A DNA stretch of 45,440 nt. It comes from Bacillota bacterium. GTDB taxonomy: Bacteria > Bacillota > Clostridia > Christensenellales > CAG-138. The notes under the pieces were generated by a model. That model made no database searches, was not told the DNA's origin, and saw nothing but the letters and a program-made list of their open reading frames with translations. The DNA lies in contig JAEXEN010000002.1 of NCBI GenBank assembly GCA_023400985.1, positions 1-45,440 on the forward strand, written 5' to 3'. The position numbers were made by a program, and so were the translations under genes. Shown piece by piece: positions 1-7,321 of the stretch (the first letter of the stretch is position 1; the number at the start of each line of letters is the position of its first letter).

Positions 1-184
1 TACCATTGAGCGCTGTTAGCACAAGCTCCGTATGGTAGCCGAAGGCCAGGAGATCTTTTGTACGAAAGGATGTAACCAAGCCCTCTACGGAGGAAAGCAA
101 AAGCACAAGTATCGCGGCAATCATGGCGGCAAGAAAGCCGCGTGAAAAAATCGCCTGCTTGAGGTTTGCGGTAAACGTTCTGAC
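1..184 (-). CDS. Membrane protein, N-terminal part only (runs off the left edge)
   Basis: The gene is transcribed leftwards 19 bp after the VanY-like gene and is cut by the window edge. The frame is open from the ribosome binding site (GGGGGAGG at 198-191) to base 1. It encodes a basic N-terminus (RTFTANLKQAIFSRGF) followed by a hydrophobic helix (AAMIAAILVLLLSS), as expected for the first membrane segment of a permease-like protein. No ATG, GTG or TTG lies at a normal distance from the ribosome binding site. The codon at the ideal 6-nt spacing is GTC (184-182). The first in-frame ATG is at 124-122, inside the hydrophobic helix. I chose 184 because it keeps the positively charged N-terminus. 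Transport function (for example ABC-2 permease) is only a guess from the N-terminus; operon linkage with the carboxypeptidase suggests an envelope role. Confidence 0.45.
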
Positions 185-203
185 TTTGGTCCTCCCCCTT
201 TGC

Positions 204-911
204 TTATGCTTGTCCGAGGTATTCCTCCAAGCATTGGCCGGAATCGTAGATTTCCTTTGCGGCATCTATGCCCACATAGCGGTAATGCCAAGGCTCGTAG
301 ATCACGCCGGTTATATTTTCCTTTCCCTTCGGATAGCGAAGAATGAAGCCGAAGCGATAAGCGTTTTCAAAAAGCCATTTCCCTTGTACGGTATCGGCAT
401 ATCCGTCGTCGGCGCGTCGGTAATCCTCAGCGAGGATATCGAGCGCGAGCCCTGTGGTATGCTCGCTGCATTCTCCCGGCAAAACCTTTACGGGCTCGTT
501 GAAAGGATCGCTGCCGTAACCCGGTTCCTTTTGGCGGCGCGCTTCGAACAGCTCCTGCTGGTAGGCGACGGAGCGGTAGGCCGTTGTGACCATATACCCA
601 CTCACGCCATCCTCTTTGGCCGCCTCGAACATGGCAAGCGCCGCCTTCCCCGCCTCGGCGTTGATGGAGCCCTCGGGGTTTAAAAGATAAACGGCGTCGC
701 CGAACGCGTCGTCAAGGTCCACGAGTCCGTCTGGCCTGTCATATGGCACGGGATTAGACCAGTTGACAAGGACCAAATACCCTTCCTGGAGCGCGCCTGC
801 CGTCTCCCCGCGTGCGTTCGTGAGCGCAATTACAGTAACCGCAAGCGCCAGCACCGCCAGGCCAAGCCACCGCAAAAAGACCGTGGCACGCTGTTTTTCG
901 CGCTGTTTCAT
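204..911 (-). CDS. VanY-like D-alanyl-D-alanine carboxypeptidase (M15B)
   Basis: This membrane-anchored zinc D,D-carboxypeptidase should remove the terminal D-Ala from peptidoglycan stem peptides outside the cell. The start is the ATG at 911, encoding MKQREKQRATVFLRWLGLAV: basic residues, then one membrane segment, preceded by GGAGAG. A longer reading frame starting at 974 has no ribosome binding site. The M15/VanY signatures are present: a zinc-binding SEHTTGLALDI (SxHxxGxAxD) and a C-terminal EPWHYRYVG containing the catalytic Glu and the last zinc His. Length (about 235 aa) fits the family. Upstream (1014-1057) lies a promoter with the GTTACC direct repeat shared with the response regulator at 20.7 kb, so induction by that VanRS-like system is likely. 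Family assignment is secure; a link to glycopeptide response is inference. Confidence 0.9.
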   Translation of the reverse strand: MKQREKQRATVFLRWLGLAVLALAVTVIALTNARGETAGALQEGYLVLVNWSNPVPYDRPDGLVDLDDAFGDAVYLLNPEGSINAEAGKAALAMFEAAKEDGVSGYMVTTAYRSVAYQQELFEARRQKEPGYGSDPFNEPVKVLPGECSEHTTGLALDILAEDYRRADDGYADTVQGKWLFENAYRFGFILRYPKGKENITGVIYEPWHYRYVGIDAAKEIYDSGQCLEEYLGQA

Positions 912-980
912 CGCTCTCTCCAAAACGCTCCTCCTTGGGTAAATCCTATATTTCCTTGCCGCAAAAGTCCACATCGGGAT

Positions 981-996
981 GTTAACAAAGCGTTAT
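981..996. promoter_or_regulatory. Possible second regulator site upstream of vanY
   Basis: The 16-mer GTTAACAAAGCGTTAT lies just downstream of the -10 box of the vanY promoter. It matches GTAAACAAAGTGTTAT (12590-12605), upstream of the second response regulator, at 14 of 16 positions. Both contain TAAC/TTAC half-sites one turn apart. The site could be where the second response regulator (11870-12520) acts; this is inference from similarity only. Confidence 0.35.
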
Positions 997-1013
997 TTAT
1001 ACGGCTTCCTAGT

Positions 1014-1057
1014 ATTGTACAGGCTTTTCGCCGCATTGTCGTTACCGGCATGTTACC
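1014..1057 (-). promoter_or_regulatory. vanY promoter with 11-bp direct-repeat activator site
   Basis: On the plus strand GTTACC occurs at 1041-1046 and 1052-1057, exactly one helical turn apart. Read on the minus strand this is GGTAAC-N5-GGTAAC followed by 21 nt and the -10 box TACAAT (1019-1014). There is no convincing -35 box, as expected when an OmpR-family activator replaces it. The same arrangement with the same 21-nt gap precedes lipoprotein H. The gene's 5' leader would be about 96 nt. Confidence 0.7.
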
Positions 1058-1077
1058 GAATTGTCATCGATTGAAGC

Positions 1078-3543
1078 TCAGTACCCCAAATCCTTATTGA
1101 TCACGCTCCCATCGATCGCATTGATGGTGACGGAGCCGTAGTTTTGCGGAAAACCGGCCGTTTTACCGCCCAAATAGTTCCCGTTTTCATCTACCTCGTC
1201 GATTGCGCCGCCGTCCTCCCCTTTATAGTACTTTGCGATATAGGCCGCCGAATGTTCGAGGTCGCTGTAAAAATTCCAGACCGGCAGATAATAGTAGCCG
1301 CCGTTCTGTTTGGCCACGCGCATAAGCCCAAGTTCCGCACGGGTAATCGTGATCGACACATCGGGGTCGTTTTGTATTTCATAGCGTCGGAATACGGAGA
1401 CTTGTTCCACGGCGCGCGTGGCGATCTCGTTAAAGGACAAAATGGCGACGTCTTCGTTCTCAATGGACGTTATATCCATAGCGCTGTCCCAAGAGAACGA
1501 AAGCAAGCCTTCGTCATCCAGAACGACGACGATCTTTTCATATTGCACGGGGTTCTGCACCTGGCTCTCCATATCGCCTCCCACCTCCTCGCAGGTATAC
1601 ATCGACTGTACGCCGTTGACCGCGCGCATAAATACGCATGCCCAGCCCCAGTTGCGATTCGTCTCGTCTTCGAAGGCCAAGGCGGGTGCAGTAAAACAAA
1701 GCTCCAATTCGTTCGTAAGCTTGGAAACGATGGCTTTCGCCTGCTCGCCGGCTTCCTCCGCATTCATCTTTACGCCCCACGGCGCATTAAGGTTGCAGCC
1801 CCCGAAGTAAGCCAAATAATCCTTCCCCAGACCTGCGCTTATGCCGAATATATGCCCGTTCGGCCAGTCGCCGCAAGTAAAACGATTGGTCTCGCCGTCG
1901 ATTTCGGTGCGAAGGTTTACGCCTTTATACCGCAAACTGCCCTCAGACAGATCGCGTATGGTCGTATCCATGGGCGTAAGCTCGCTTAAATACGGCGCGT
2001 TGGCATACATTTCTTCATACCCTTCGATTGCGCCTTCAATCTTGGTCTTCCAGAATTCATATTCGCTGTCATTCGGATCCAACCCCGCAAGCTCTTCCTT
2101 TTCCTCGAGGAGACGCGCCTGCACCCATTCCTTGGTGAAGGTCGTACCGTCGTACCACGTGAGTCCGTCGCCAAACAGAACGGACATCACATGATCGATA
2201 TCGCTCTGCGAGAAACTGCGCAACTCGGCGTTCGCGACGGGAAGCTTTACGGCGTTGGGCACGGTCACATCCGCGTCCGCCGTAATGCTGACCTTGCCAT
2301 CCTCCGTCGTTAAAGTATCGCTCCAATGCTCGGGCGCGCCGATGGACGCGCGAAGCTGCGCCGTAACATCTGCATCAGCGGGCTTGTTATCCCCGCCCGC
2401 GCCTGCAGGTGTATTTAAAACGGCGTTTCCCAGCGCGTCGTCCCCCTTATTGATCACGACCTCCTGCTCCGGCGTGGGCTGGCAGGCGGTGGTGAAGCAG
2501 GAAAGAAGGAGCGTGAGCGATAAAAGGAACGCCGCCGCTTTCACACCCCGGTTGCTCTTCGGGGAGCGGAACACGCCCTTGATGCGCCTTTGCGCGTCGT
2601 TTTCGGCGGCGGAAAGCGCCATGCCCAGCACATAGCTTTCGCGGCATCCCTGCGAGAACAGCGAAAGAAGCGTAAGCGCGTATTCCCTGCGGCCGTTTTT
2701 TGTGAGCAGCGCGGACACGGCGCCGTCGCAAGCGGTCTCCATGTCGCGCGAAAGCCCGCGTCCCGTGAGCCATACGACGGGATTAAACCAGTATACGGCT
2801 TCGAGAGCGCGCATGAGAAGGCTCAACAGATGATCGCCACGCTTATAATGCGTAAGCTCGTGCAAAAGCGCAAAGGTAAGCTGTTCGTCCGAAAACTTCT
2901 CCGTAAGCCTTACAGGCACTACGACCACCGGTAAAAGGCTCACGGTGAGCGCGGGCGAGGATAGGTTTGCGAGAAGCTTCAGCTTTGGCGCACGACGAAG
3001 CTCCAAGCGCTTTGCGCAATCGGCGTAAATGTTCGAAAGCCGTTTATCCGGCACAAGCCCGTTCTCCCTTACGGCGCGGCTGAGCTTCAAGCCGTTATAG
3101 AGAAGCGTCGAAAAGCGTGCCAGCATGCCTGCTATCCACAGCGCAAGCAGCACGTTCGTCCATGTGAGCCAAGGCTTCGCGGGCGCCACGGGAGAAATTC
3201 TCCCGGTATCCGTTTTCGGCGTGGAAGCAGCAGAACCCGCAGCCGAGGCAGTTTCGTCGCCTTTTAGCGTTTCCGGCGCGCGATAGGCTGTCTGCCCGTC
3301 GTTTTGCATCACGGAAAAGTCGTCGGCGCCCGTATCGGTCGTCTGCTCACGCTCCGCGGTGAAAAAGTGGAAGCCGCTTTCAAATGTAATGGGTACGCAC
3401 AGCCGCGCCACGACCAAAAGCCACAGTGCAAAATGCAAAAGACTCGAAAGCTTTTTTTGAAAGATCCTTTTAAAAAGCACGACCGCAAGATAGAGGATCG
3501 CGGCATATACGGAGGTTTCGAGGAGTGTTGAAAGGATGCTCAT
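1078..3543 (-). CDS. M56 (BlaR1/MecR1-like) membrane metallopeptidase fused to a DUF6034-like ectodomain
   Basis: The product is an 821-aa sensor-protease. The N-terminal ~340 residues have several membrane helices and the M56 zinc site HELTH at about residue 228 (FALLHELTHYKRGDHL). BlaR1-type proteins cleave their partner repressor when the extracellular sensor domain is triggered. Here the sensor domain is not a penicillin-binding domain. Straight after the last membrane helix comes TACQPTPEQEVVINK, the same sequence that begins the mature neighbouring lipoproteins. The remaining ~465 aa align with them throughout and end in SVTINAIDGSVINKDLGY. The protein therefore looks like a lipoprotein paralogue welded onto an M56 protease. 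The ATG overlaps the stop of the BlaI gene (translational coupling). Ligand unknown. Confidence 0.88.
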   Translation of the reverse strand: MSILSTLLETSVYAAILYLAVVLFKRIFQKKLSSLLHFALWLLVVARLCVPITFESGFHFFTAEREQTTDTGADDFSVMQNDGQTAYRAPETLKGDETASAAGSAASTPKTDTGRISPVAPAKPWLTWTNVLLALWIAGMLARFSTLLYNGLKLSRAVRENGLVPDKRLSNIYADCAKRLELRRAPKLKLLANLSSPALTVSLLPVVVVPVRLTEKFSDEQLTFALLHELTHYKRGDHLLSLLMRALEAVYWFNPVVWLTGRGLSRDMETACDGAVSALLTKNGRREYALTLLSLFSQGCRESYVLGMALSAAENDAQRRIKGVFRSPKSNRGVKAAAFLLSLTLLLSCFTTACQPTPEQEVVINKGDDALGNAVLNTPAGAGGDNKPADADVTAQLRASIGAPEHWSDTLTTEDGKVSITADADVTVPNAVKLPVANAELRSFSQSDIDHVMSVLFGDGLTWYDGTTFTKEWVQARLLEEKEELAGLDPNDSEYEFWKTKIEGAIEGYEEMYANAPYLSELTPMDTTIRDLSEGSLRYKGVNLRTEIDGETNRFTCGDWPNGHIFGISAGLGKDYLAYFGGCNLNAPWGVKMNAEEAGEQAKAIVSKLTNELELCFTAPALAFEDETNRNWGWACVFMRAVNGVQSMYTCEEVGGDMESQVQNPVQYEKIVVVLDDEGLLSFSWDSAMDITSIENEDVAILSFNEIATRAVEQVSVFRRYEIQNDPDVSITITRAELGLMRVAKQNGGYYYLPVWNFYSDLEHSAAYIAKYYKGEDGGAIDEVDENGNYLGGKTAGFPQNYGSVTINAIDGSVINKDLGY

Positions 3544-3935
3544 TGCGCTTCGTCTCCTTTCCCGGAAAGCTGGTCGATGGCGGCGCGAAGCTCGGATTGC
3601 GCCTCGGGGCTGAGGCCGGTCTTTTTGACCATGCTCAGAAGCAATTTTTCCGTGCCCTTCCCGCCGAGCTTTTTCAAAAGGCTTTCCCCCTCGGACTCGA
3701 TACAGGCTTCTTTTTCGACCAGAGGATAGTAAAACTTCATCCTGCCTCGCGTGGTAAAGCCCACGTAACCCTTATCTACGAGTATTTTCATGTAAGAAGC
3801 ATAGGTGGTGTAGCTCCAATCCGCCTTATCGCCGATGGATTCGATGATCTCCCCCAAGACCTGCGGCTCCTTGCCCCACAGGGCGTTCATGACCACCCAC
3901 TCGGGCGTGGTGAGCGTGCTTTTCGGCTTTGCCAT
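3540..3935 (-). CDS. BlaI/MecI/CopY-family transcriptional repressor
   Basis: The 131-aa winged-helix repressor starts MAKPKSTLTTPEWVVMNALW and continues with TTYASYMKILVDKGYV (recognition helix and wing region) and a C-terminal dimerisation helix pair. Length is normal for the family. It has a good ribosome binding site (GGGAGG just upstream of 3935). Its stop overlaps the start of the M56 gene, the classic blaI-blaR1 arrangement, so the M56 protease probably inactivates it. A palindrome over its own promoter (3961-3982) suggests autorepression. Targets beyond its own operon cannot be seen. Confidence 0.92.
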   Translation of the reverse strand: MAKPKSTLTTPEWVVMNALWGKEPQVLGEIIESIGDKADWSYTTYASYMKILVDKGYVGFTTRGRMKFYYPLVEKEACIESEGESLLKKLGGKGTEKLLLSMVKKTGLSPEAQSELRAAIDQLSGKGDEAQ

Positions 3936-3960
3936 AGTTACCTCCCGCCTCGGTTTTATC

Positions 3961-4002
3961 TATTACTAAAAATATAGTAATAAAACTATGCTTAGCTGTC
4001 AA
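3961..4002 (-). promoter_or_regulatory. blaI-M56 promoter with overlapping BlaI-type operator
   Basis: On the minus strand a -35 TTGACA (4002-3997), a 17-nt spacer and a -10 TACTAT (3979-3974) form a near-consensus vegetative promoter. The -10 box lies inside a perfect inverted repeat with 8-bp arms, TATTACTA (3961-3968) and TAGTAATA (3975-3982), separated by 6 bp. This is the size and AT-rich dyad type bound by BlaI-family dimers. Binding there would block RNA polymerase. Confidence 0.75.
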
Positions 4003-4050
4003 GCGTGAAGATTTTAATAATATGTGAACGGCGCGCAGTAAACCCGCCGT

Positions 4051-4326
4051 TCAATAGCTCCCTATAATACCGATGGCGGGGCCACCGACGACGTTGATCG
4101 CAGCCACGAGTGTGGGGCCGGGAAAAAGGTTGGAACCGGCGTTGGTGTACATGCTGTACTGTTTGCCGCTGTCCTTAAACGTCATACTCTCTAATCGCCA
4201 AGCTGTAAAACAGATAGGCGGGTACGTATATACCAAGCTTCTGCCCCGGCTTATCCTTCCGCTTCGTGCGCATCAATCCGAGGCGTATCTCGTCGACGGT
4301 GATATCCATACGCTTATCTTTTTCAT
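4051..4326 (-). pseudogene. Remnant of a further DUF6034-like lipoprotein gene
   Basis: The segment follows the stop of lipoprotein A just as the other copies follow each other: TGA, three bases, then ATG AAA AAG (4326). After only a few codons it jumps to C-terminal family sequence in another frame: ITVDEIRLGLMRTK, then KLGIYVPAYLFYSLAI (compare ITVDRVTLSLQRV and GLLVPVWNFFG in the neighbours). A further frameshift near 4180 leads to LVAAINVVGGPAIGIIGSY, matching SLLSINAIDGSIIDPELGY. The copy thus has a large internal deletion and one frameshift, and is almost certainly dead. Confidence 0.75.
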
Positions 4327-4329
4327 AGC

Positions 4330-5820
4330 TCAATATCCCACAAGCGGATCGATGATGCTGCCGTCGATGGCGTTGACAGTAAGAAGGCTTTCGCTTGTGC
4401 CCTCCCAAAAGTCACCTGAATCGTCCTTTCCCGTAACGGCGCTGGTCGTGAAAACACGCCCGTAAAAATTCCACACCGGCACAAGCAGCCCCGTTTCATA
4501 GGAATTCTGCTCGCTTATCCTCTGTAAGGAAAGTACGATACGGTCGACGCAAACGCGCACGTTCTCGTTATGCTCCGCTCTCGCCTTGGGTTCGTACTTG
4601 ATGCATATCATTTTCCTGAGAATTTCCCGTATGGAGGGAAATGAAAGCAGCCGCGCGTTTTCGCTGACAATTTCCGTGACGTTGAGCGGCGATTGCCAAG
4701 ACATATCGAAAACGCCCTCGTCGTCCGCCATAAGCTGCATGTTTTCATAATACCAGCTTGGTGATGTTAAATCACCCGCGATGCTTGAATCGGAAGTGAG
4801 GTATGTGCAATTGACGCCGTTCACCTCGCGCACGCACAAAAATTTATAGGCATAATGCGCGGCGTCGGAGACGATGCCGTCGTAATTGCCGAGGTTTTCA
4901 TCGTCGGTAAGGAAAACATCCCACACCTTCATATCCGTGCCTTCCAAAAGCGCTTCGACTCGGCTTCGCGCCTCCGCGGGCGTAACGGAAAGGAAGCCTT
5001 CCGCCTCATCGGGCACCGTGCTTTCATCCGCAATGCGGAGCATGGTATGCTGCCCGTAGTTTCCAAGCTTCTCCTGCAGAGAAAAAAGCATGTAAGCGCC
5101 CCGGCGCACGGCGCGTCCGCCGTATACGATACCGCTCTCCTCGCGGGTAACATACATTTCCTTCAAATCATCGTTATTCACCACAGAGAAGCCGACTTTG
5201 CCGGCACAGTATGCGCGTACCCCCATGTAGCGGCATATTACGGCCCCGTTTTTCTGGTCCTTGACCGTGAATTCCTGCAGAATTCCTTCGCTTCTTACGG
5301 GTTCGACCGCCTCCGGCGCGGTAGGATATTCCCTTTTAAGCTGCTCGATCATCTGCTTAAATTCCGCAAGAAGCCGTTCATCGTCTTGATACTCGGGGTT
5401 TTCCAGTTCCTTTTCGAGCCCCGTGATATCGTGCTCGATCTGCTTTTTCGTGAACTTCTGCGGTGTTTCGAGCATCTCATAACCGCCGCAGAGCCTACCG
5501 AACATAAGGCTCACTATTTCCTGCGAAAAATCCACCGCATTCACCCGCGCAATAGGCAGCATATTTACCGAAGGCAGTTCTATCGGCGCATCCACCTCGA
5601 TCCTAAGCTTCCCGTCCGCATCAACTTCCGAATAGGAAAGCGTCTCGGGTATCTCATATGCTTCCGCAAGCGTCACCGTCTCCGCGGCTTCCGGCGTTTC
5701 CTTCGCCGCCTCTATCATCTGCTCGGTGTTTTTCTGCACGACGATATCCGCCTCGGGTGTTTTTTGACAGGCAGTGAGAAGGATGGCAGTAATAAGGATG
5801 AGAGCAAGCAACCTTTTCAT
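4330..5820 (-). CDS. DUF6034-like lipoprotein A (fourth in the second module)
   Basis: This is a secreted lipoprotein of about 496 aa. The signal peptide MKRLLALILITAILLTAC has its lipobox cysteine at residue 18; the mature protein begins CQKTPEADIVVQKNTEQM. Family landmarks follow in order: a PSVNMLPIARVNAVDFSQE strand region, a VTPAEARSRVEALL segment, LSFPSIREILRKM, ISEQNSYETGLLVPVWNFYG, and the end LTVNAIDGSIIDPLVGY. The ATG at 5820 is chosen because the charged signal peptide starts there; the upstream stop of gene B is 2 bp away. Function unknown. The same domain is the ectodomain of the M56 sensor at 1078-3543, so a role as decoy, ligand carrier or co-sensor is possible. Confidence 0.85.
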   Translation of the reverse strand: MKRLLALILITAILLTACQKTPEADIVVQKNTEQMIEAAKETPEAAETVTLAEAYEIPETLSYSEVDADGKLRIEVDAPIELPSVNMLPIARVNAVDFSQEIVSLMFGRLCGGYEMLETPQKFTKKQIEHDITGLEKELENPEYQDDERLLAEFKQMIEQLKREYPTAPEAVEPVRSEGILQEFTVKDQKNGAVICRYMGVRAYCAGKVGFSVVNNDDLKEMYVTREESGIVYGGRAVRRGAYMLFSLQEKLGNYGQHTMLRIADESTVPDEAEGFLSVTPAEARSRVEALLEGTDMKVWDVFLTDDENLGNYDGIVSDAAHYAYKFLCVREVNGVNCTYLTSDSSIAGDLTSPSWYYENMQLMADDEGVFDMSWQSPLNVTEIVSENARLLSFPSIREILRKMICIKYEPKARAEHNENVRVCVDRIVLSLQRISEQNSYETGLLVPVWNFYGRVFTTSAVTGKDDSGDFWEGTSESLLTVNAIDGSIIDPLVGY

Positions 5821-5822
5821 AC

Positions 5823-7319
5823 TCAATACCCCAACTCCGGATCGATGATGCTGCCGTCGATGGCATTGATACTAAGAAGCGAGCCTCTTTCCACGTTAAT
5901 GTAGTCGCTATCGGCAGACTTCGTTGTACATACGCCGAAAAAATTCCACATCGGCACAAGAAGCCCACGGTCGAAATAGTCCTGCTCCGCTACGCGCTGC
6001 AAGGAAAGCGTAACACGGTCTATGGAAAGCTTAACATATTCGTTGTTCTCGCCTTTCGCCTCGGGCTCGTACTTGACGGAAAGCATTTTTTTCGCAATTT
6101 CCCCGATCTCGGAAAAAGATTTGAGCGCCGCAGCGTCGCTCACGGTCTCGGTAATATGCATAGGCGCTTCCCAACCGACCGATAGAATACCCTCGTTGCT
6201 GATAAGAAAGGTCAGCCGTTCATAACCCCACGACGGCGCGTACTTCTTGATATCGCTCATGCCGCTCGCTGTCGCGTTGGGAAGGCTCGCGCAGGGTAAG
6301 CCGTTGACGAACCGCGTGCAATACACCTCATAGGCATAATTTTCCGCCTCGGATCGGTCGTTCACGGGGGATCTGTCGCTTATAACATATATATCGGAAA
6401 TGCCTATCGTCTCACCGACGCCTGCCGCATTCAAAAACGTCTCCGCCTTTTGCGCGGCCTCCGCTGGCGTAAGCCTTAATAGCCCCACCGCCGACTCGGG
6501 TATCGCATCCGTACGGAGCACCCGTACCGCATCTCCCCCATTAAGCACAGTATTATAGTTCACCACGGAAATATTATGGGTGCAGATAATACTTGCGCAT
6601 CTTTGGACCTCCACGGTCACGCCGTAGGTTATGATCCCCTCGTCGTTATAGTTCTCCCAGCTGATAGGTTCCGCATTGTCATAGTCATTGCGCGCGAAAA
6701 AGCCATAAAGGTCATCCGCGCTCGTGGCTCTTATCTGCTCGCTATGCACCACGCCGTGGCCTTCAAGTCCGTCCGTGACGATTTTGAGCATGCCATCGGC
6801 AGGCACAGGTTCTATGGTTTCCGGCGCGTACGGGTACTGTGCCTTCAATTCATCAATGAACGCCTGCGCCTCCTCCGGTTCCACAAGGCTGTCGATCATA
6901 CCGGCCTGTACTTGTCTGTAATAAAGGATGCTCTGTTCGATATCGCCTTTCGTTTGTTGATCGACGATTTCAAACATGGGCGTATCGCCCAAAAACGCAT
7001 TCCAAAACCCCGTAACAATATCCTGCGAAAACTGCGCCGCCTCCACGCGCACGATGGGGAGCGGCTTTTCCGGCGCGCTGACGGCCGCGTCCACGGTGAT
7101 CGTGAGCTTCGCATCTGCGCCGGTATCGGTAAAGCTCAGGCTTTCCGGAATGCCGTAAAGCTCCGCAAGCGTTTTGTCCGCCGCAGCCTCCGGCGTCTCC
7201 TTCGCCGCCTCTATCATCTGCTCGGTATTTTTCTGTACCACGATATCCGCCTCGGGCGTTTTTTGGCAGGCAGTGAGAAGGATGGCAGTAATAAGAAGGA
7301 AAGCAAACAACCTTTTCAT
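5823..7319 (-). CDS. DUF6034-like lipoprotein B
   Basis: Second-last of four tandem paralogues in the D-C-B-A array. Signal peptide MKRLFAFLLITAILLTAC, lipobox Cys18, then QKTPEADIVVQKNTEQM. Landmarks: KPLPIVRVEAAQFSQDIV, LRLTPAEAAQKAETFLNAAG, YERLTFLISNEGILSVGWEA, ITETVSDAAALKSFSEIGEI, then LSLQRVAEQDYFDRGLLVPM and LLSINAIDGSIIDPELGY. The frame is open upstream to 7448, but that part overlaps gene C; the signal peptide fixes the start at 7319. The first ~130 bases are nearly identical to the start of gene A, which marks recent duplication. It is translationally coupled to both neighbours (gaps of 2 bp). No enzymatic motif seen. Confidence 0.85.
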   Translation of the reverse strand: MKRLFAFLLITAILLTACQKTPEADIVVQKNTEQMIEAAKETPEAAADKTLAELYGIPESLSFTDTGADAKLTITVDAAVSAPEKPLPIVRVEAAQFSQDIVTGFWNAFLGDTPMFEIVDQQTKGDIEQSILYYRQVQAGMIDSLVEPEEAQAFIDELKAQYPYAPETIEPVPADGMLKIVTDGLEGHGVVHSEQIRATSADDLYGFFARNDYDNAEPISWENYNDEGIITYGVTVEVQRCASIICTHNISVVNYNTVLNGGDAVRVLRTDAIPESAVGLLRLTPAEAAQKAETFLNAAGVGETIGISDIYVISDRSPVNDRSEAENYAYEVYCTRFVNGLPCASLPNATASGMSDIKKYAPSWGYERLTFLISNEGILSVGWEAPMHITETVSDAAALKSFSEIGEIAKKMLSVKYEPEAKGENNEYVKLSIDRVTLSLQRVAEQDYFDRGLLVPMWNFFGVCTTKSADSDYINVERGSLLSINAIDGSIIDPELGY

Positions 7320-7321
7320 GC

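Noticed and set aside
4855..5904. Long plus-strand open frames opposite the lipoprotein genes (also 6576-7832, 9052-9906, 16282-17019)
   Set aside because: They are antisense to conserved, signal-peptide-bearing genes, lack ribosome binding sites and have Arg/His-rich translations typical of shadows of GC-rich genes.
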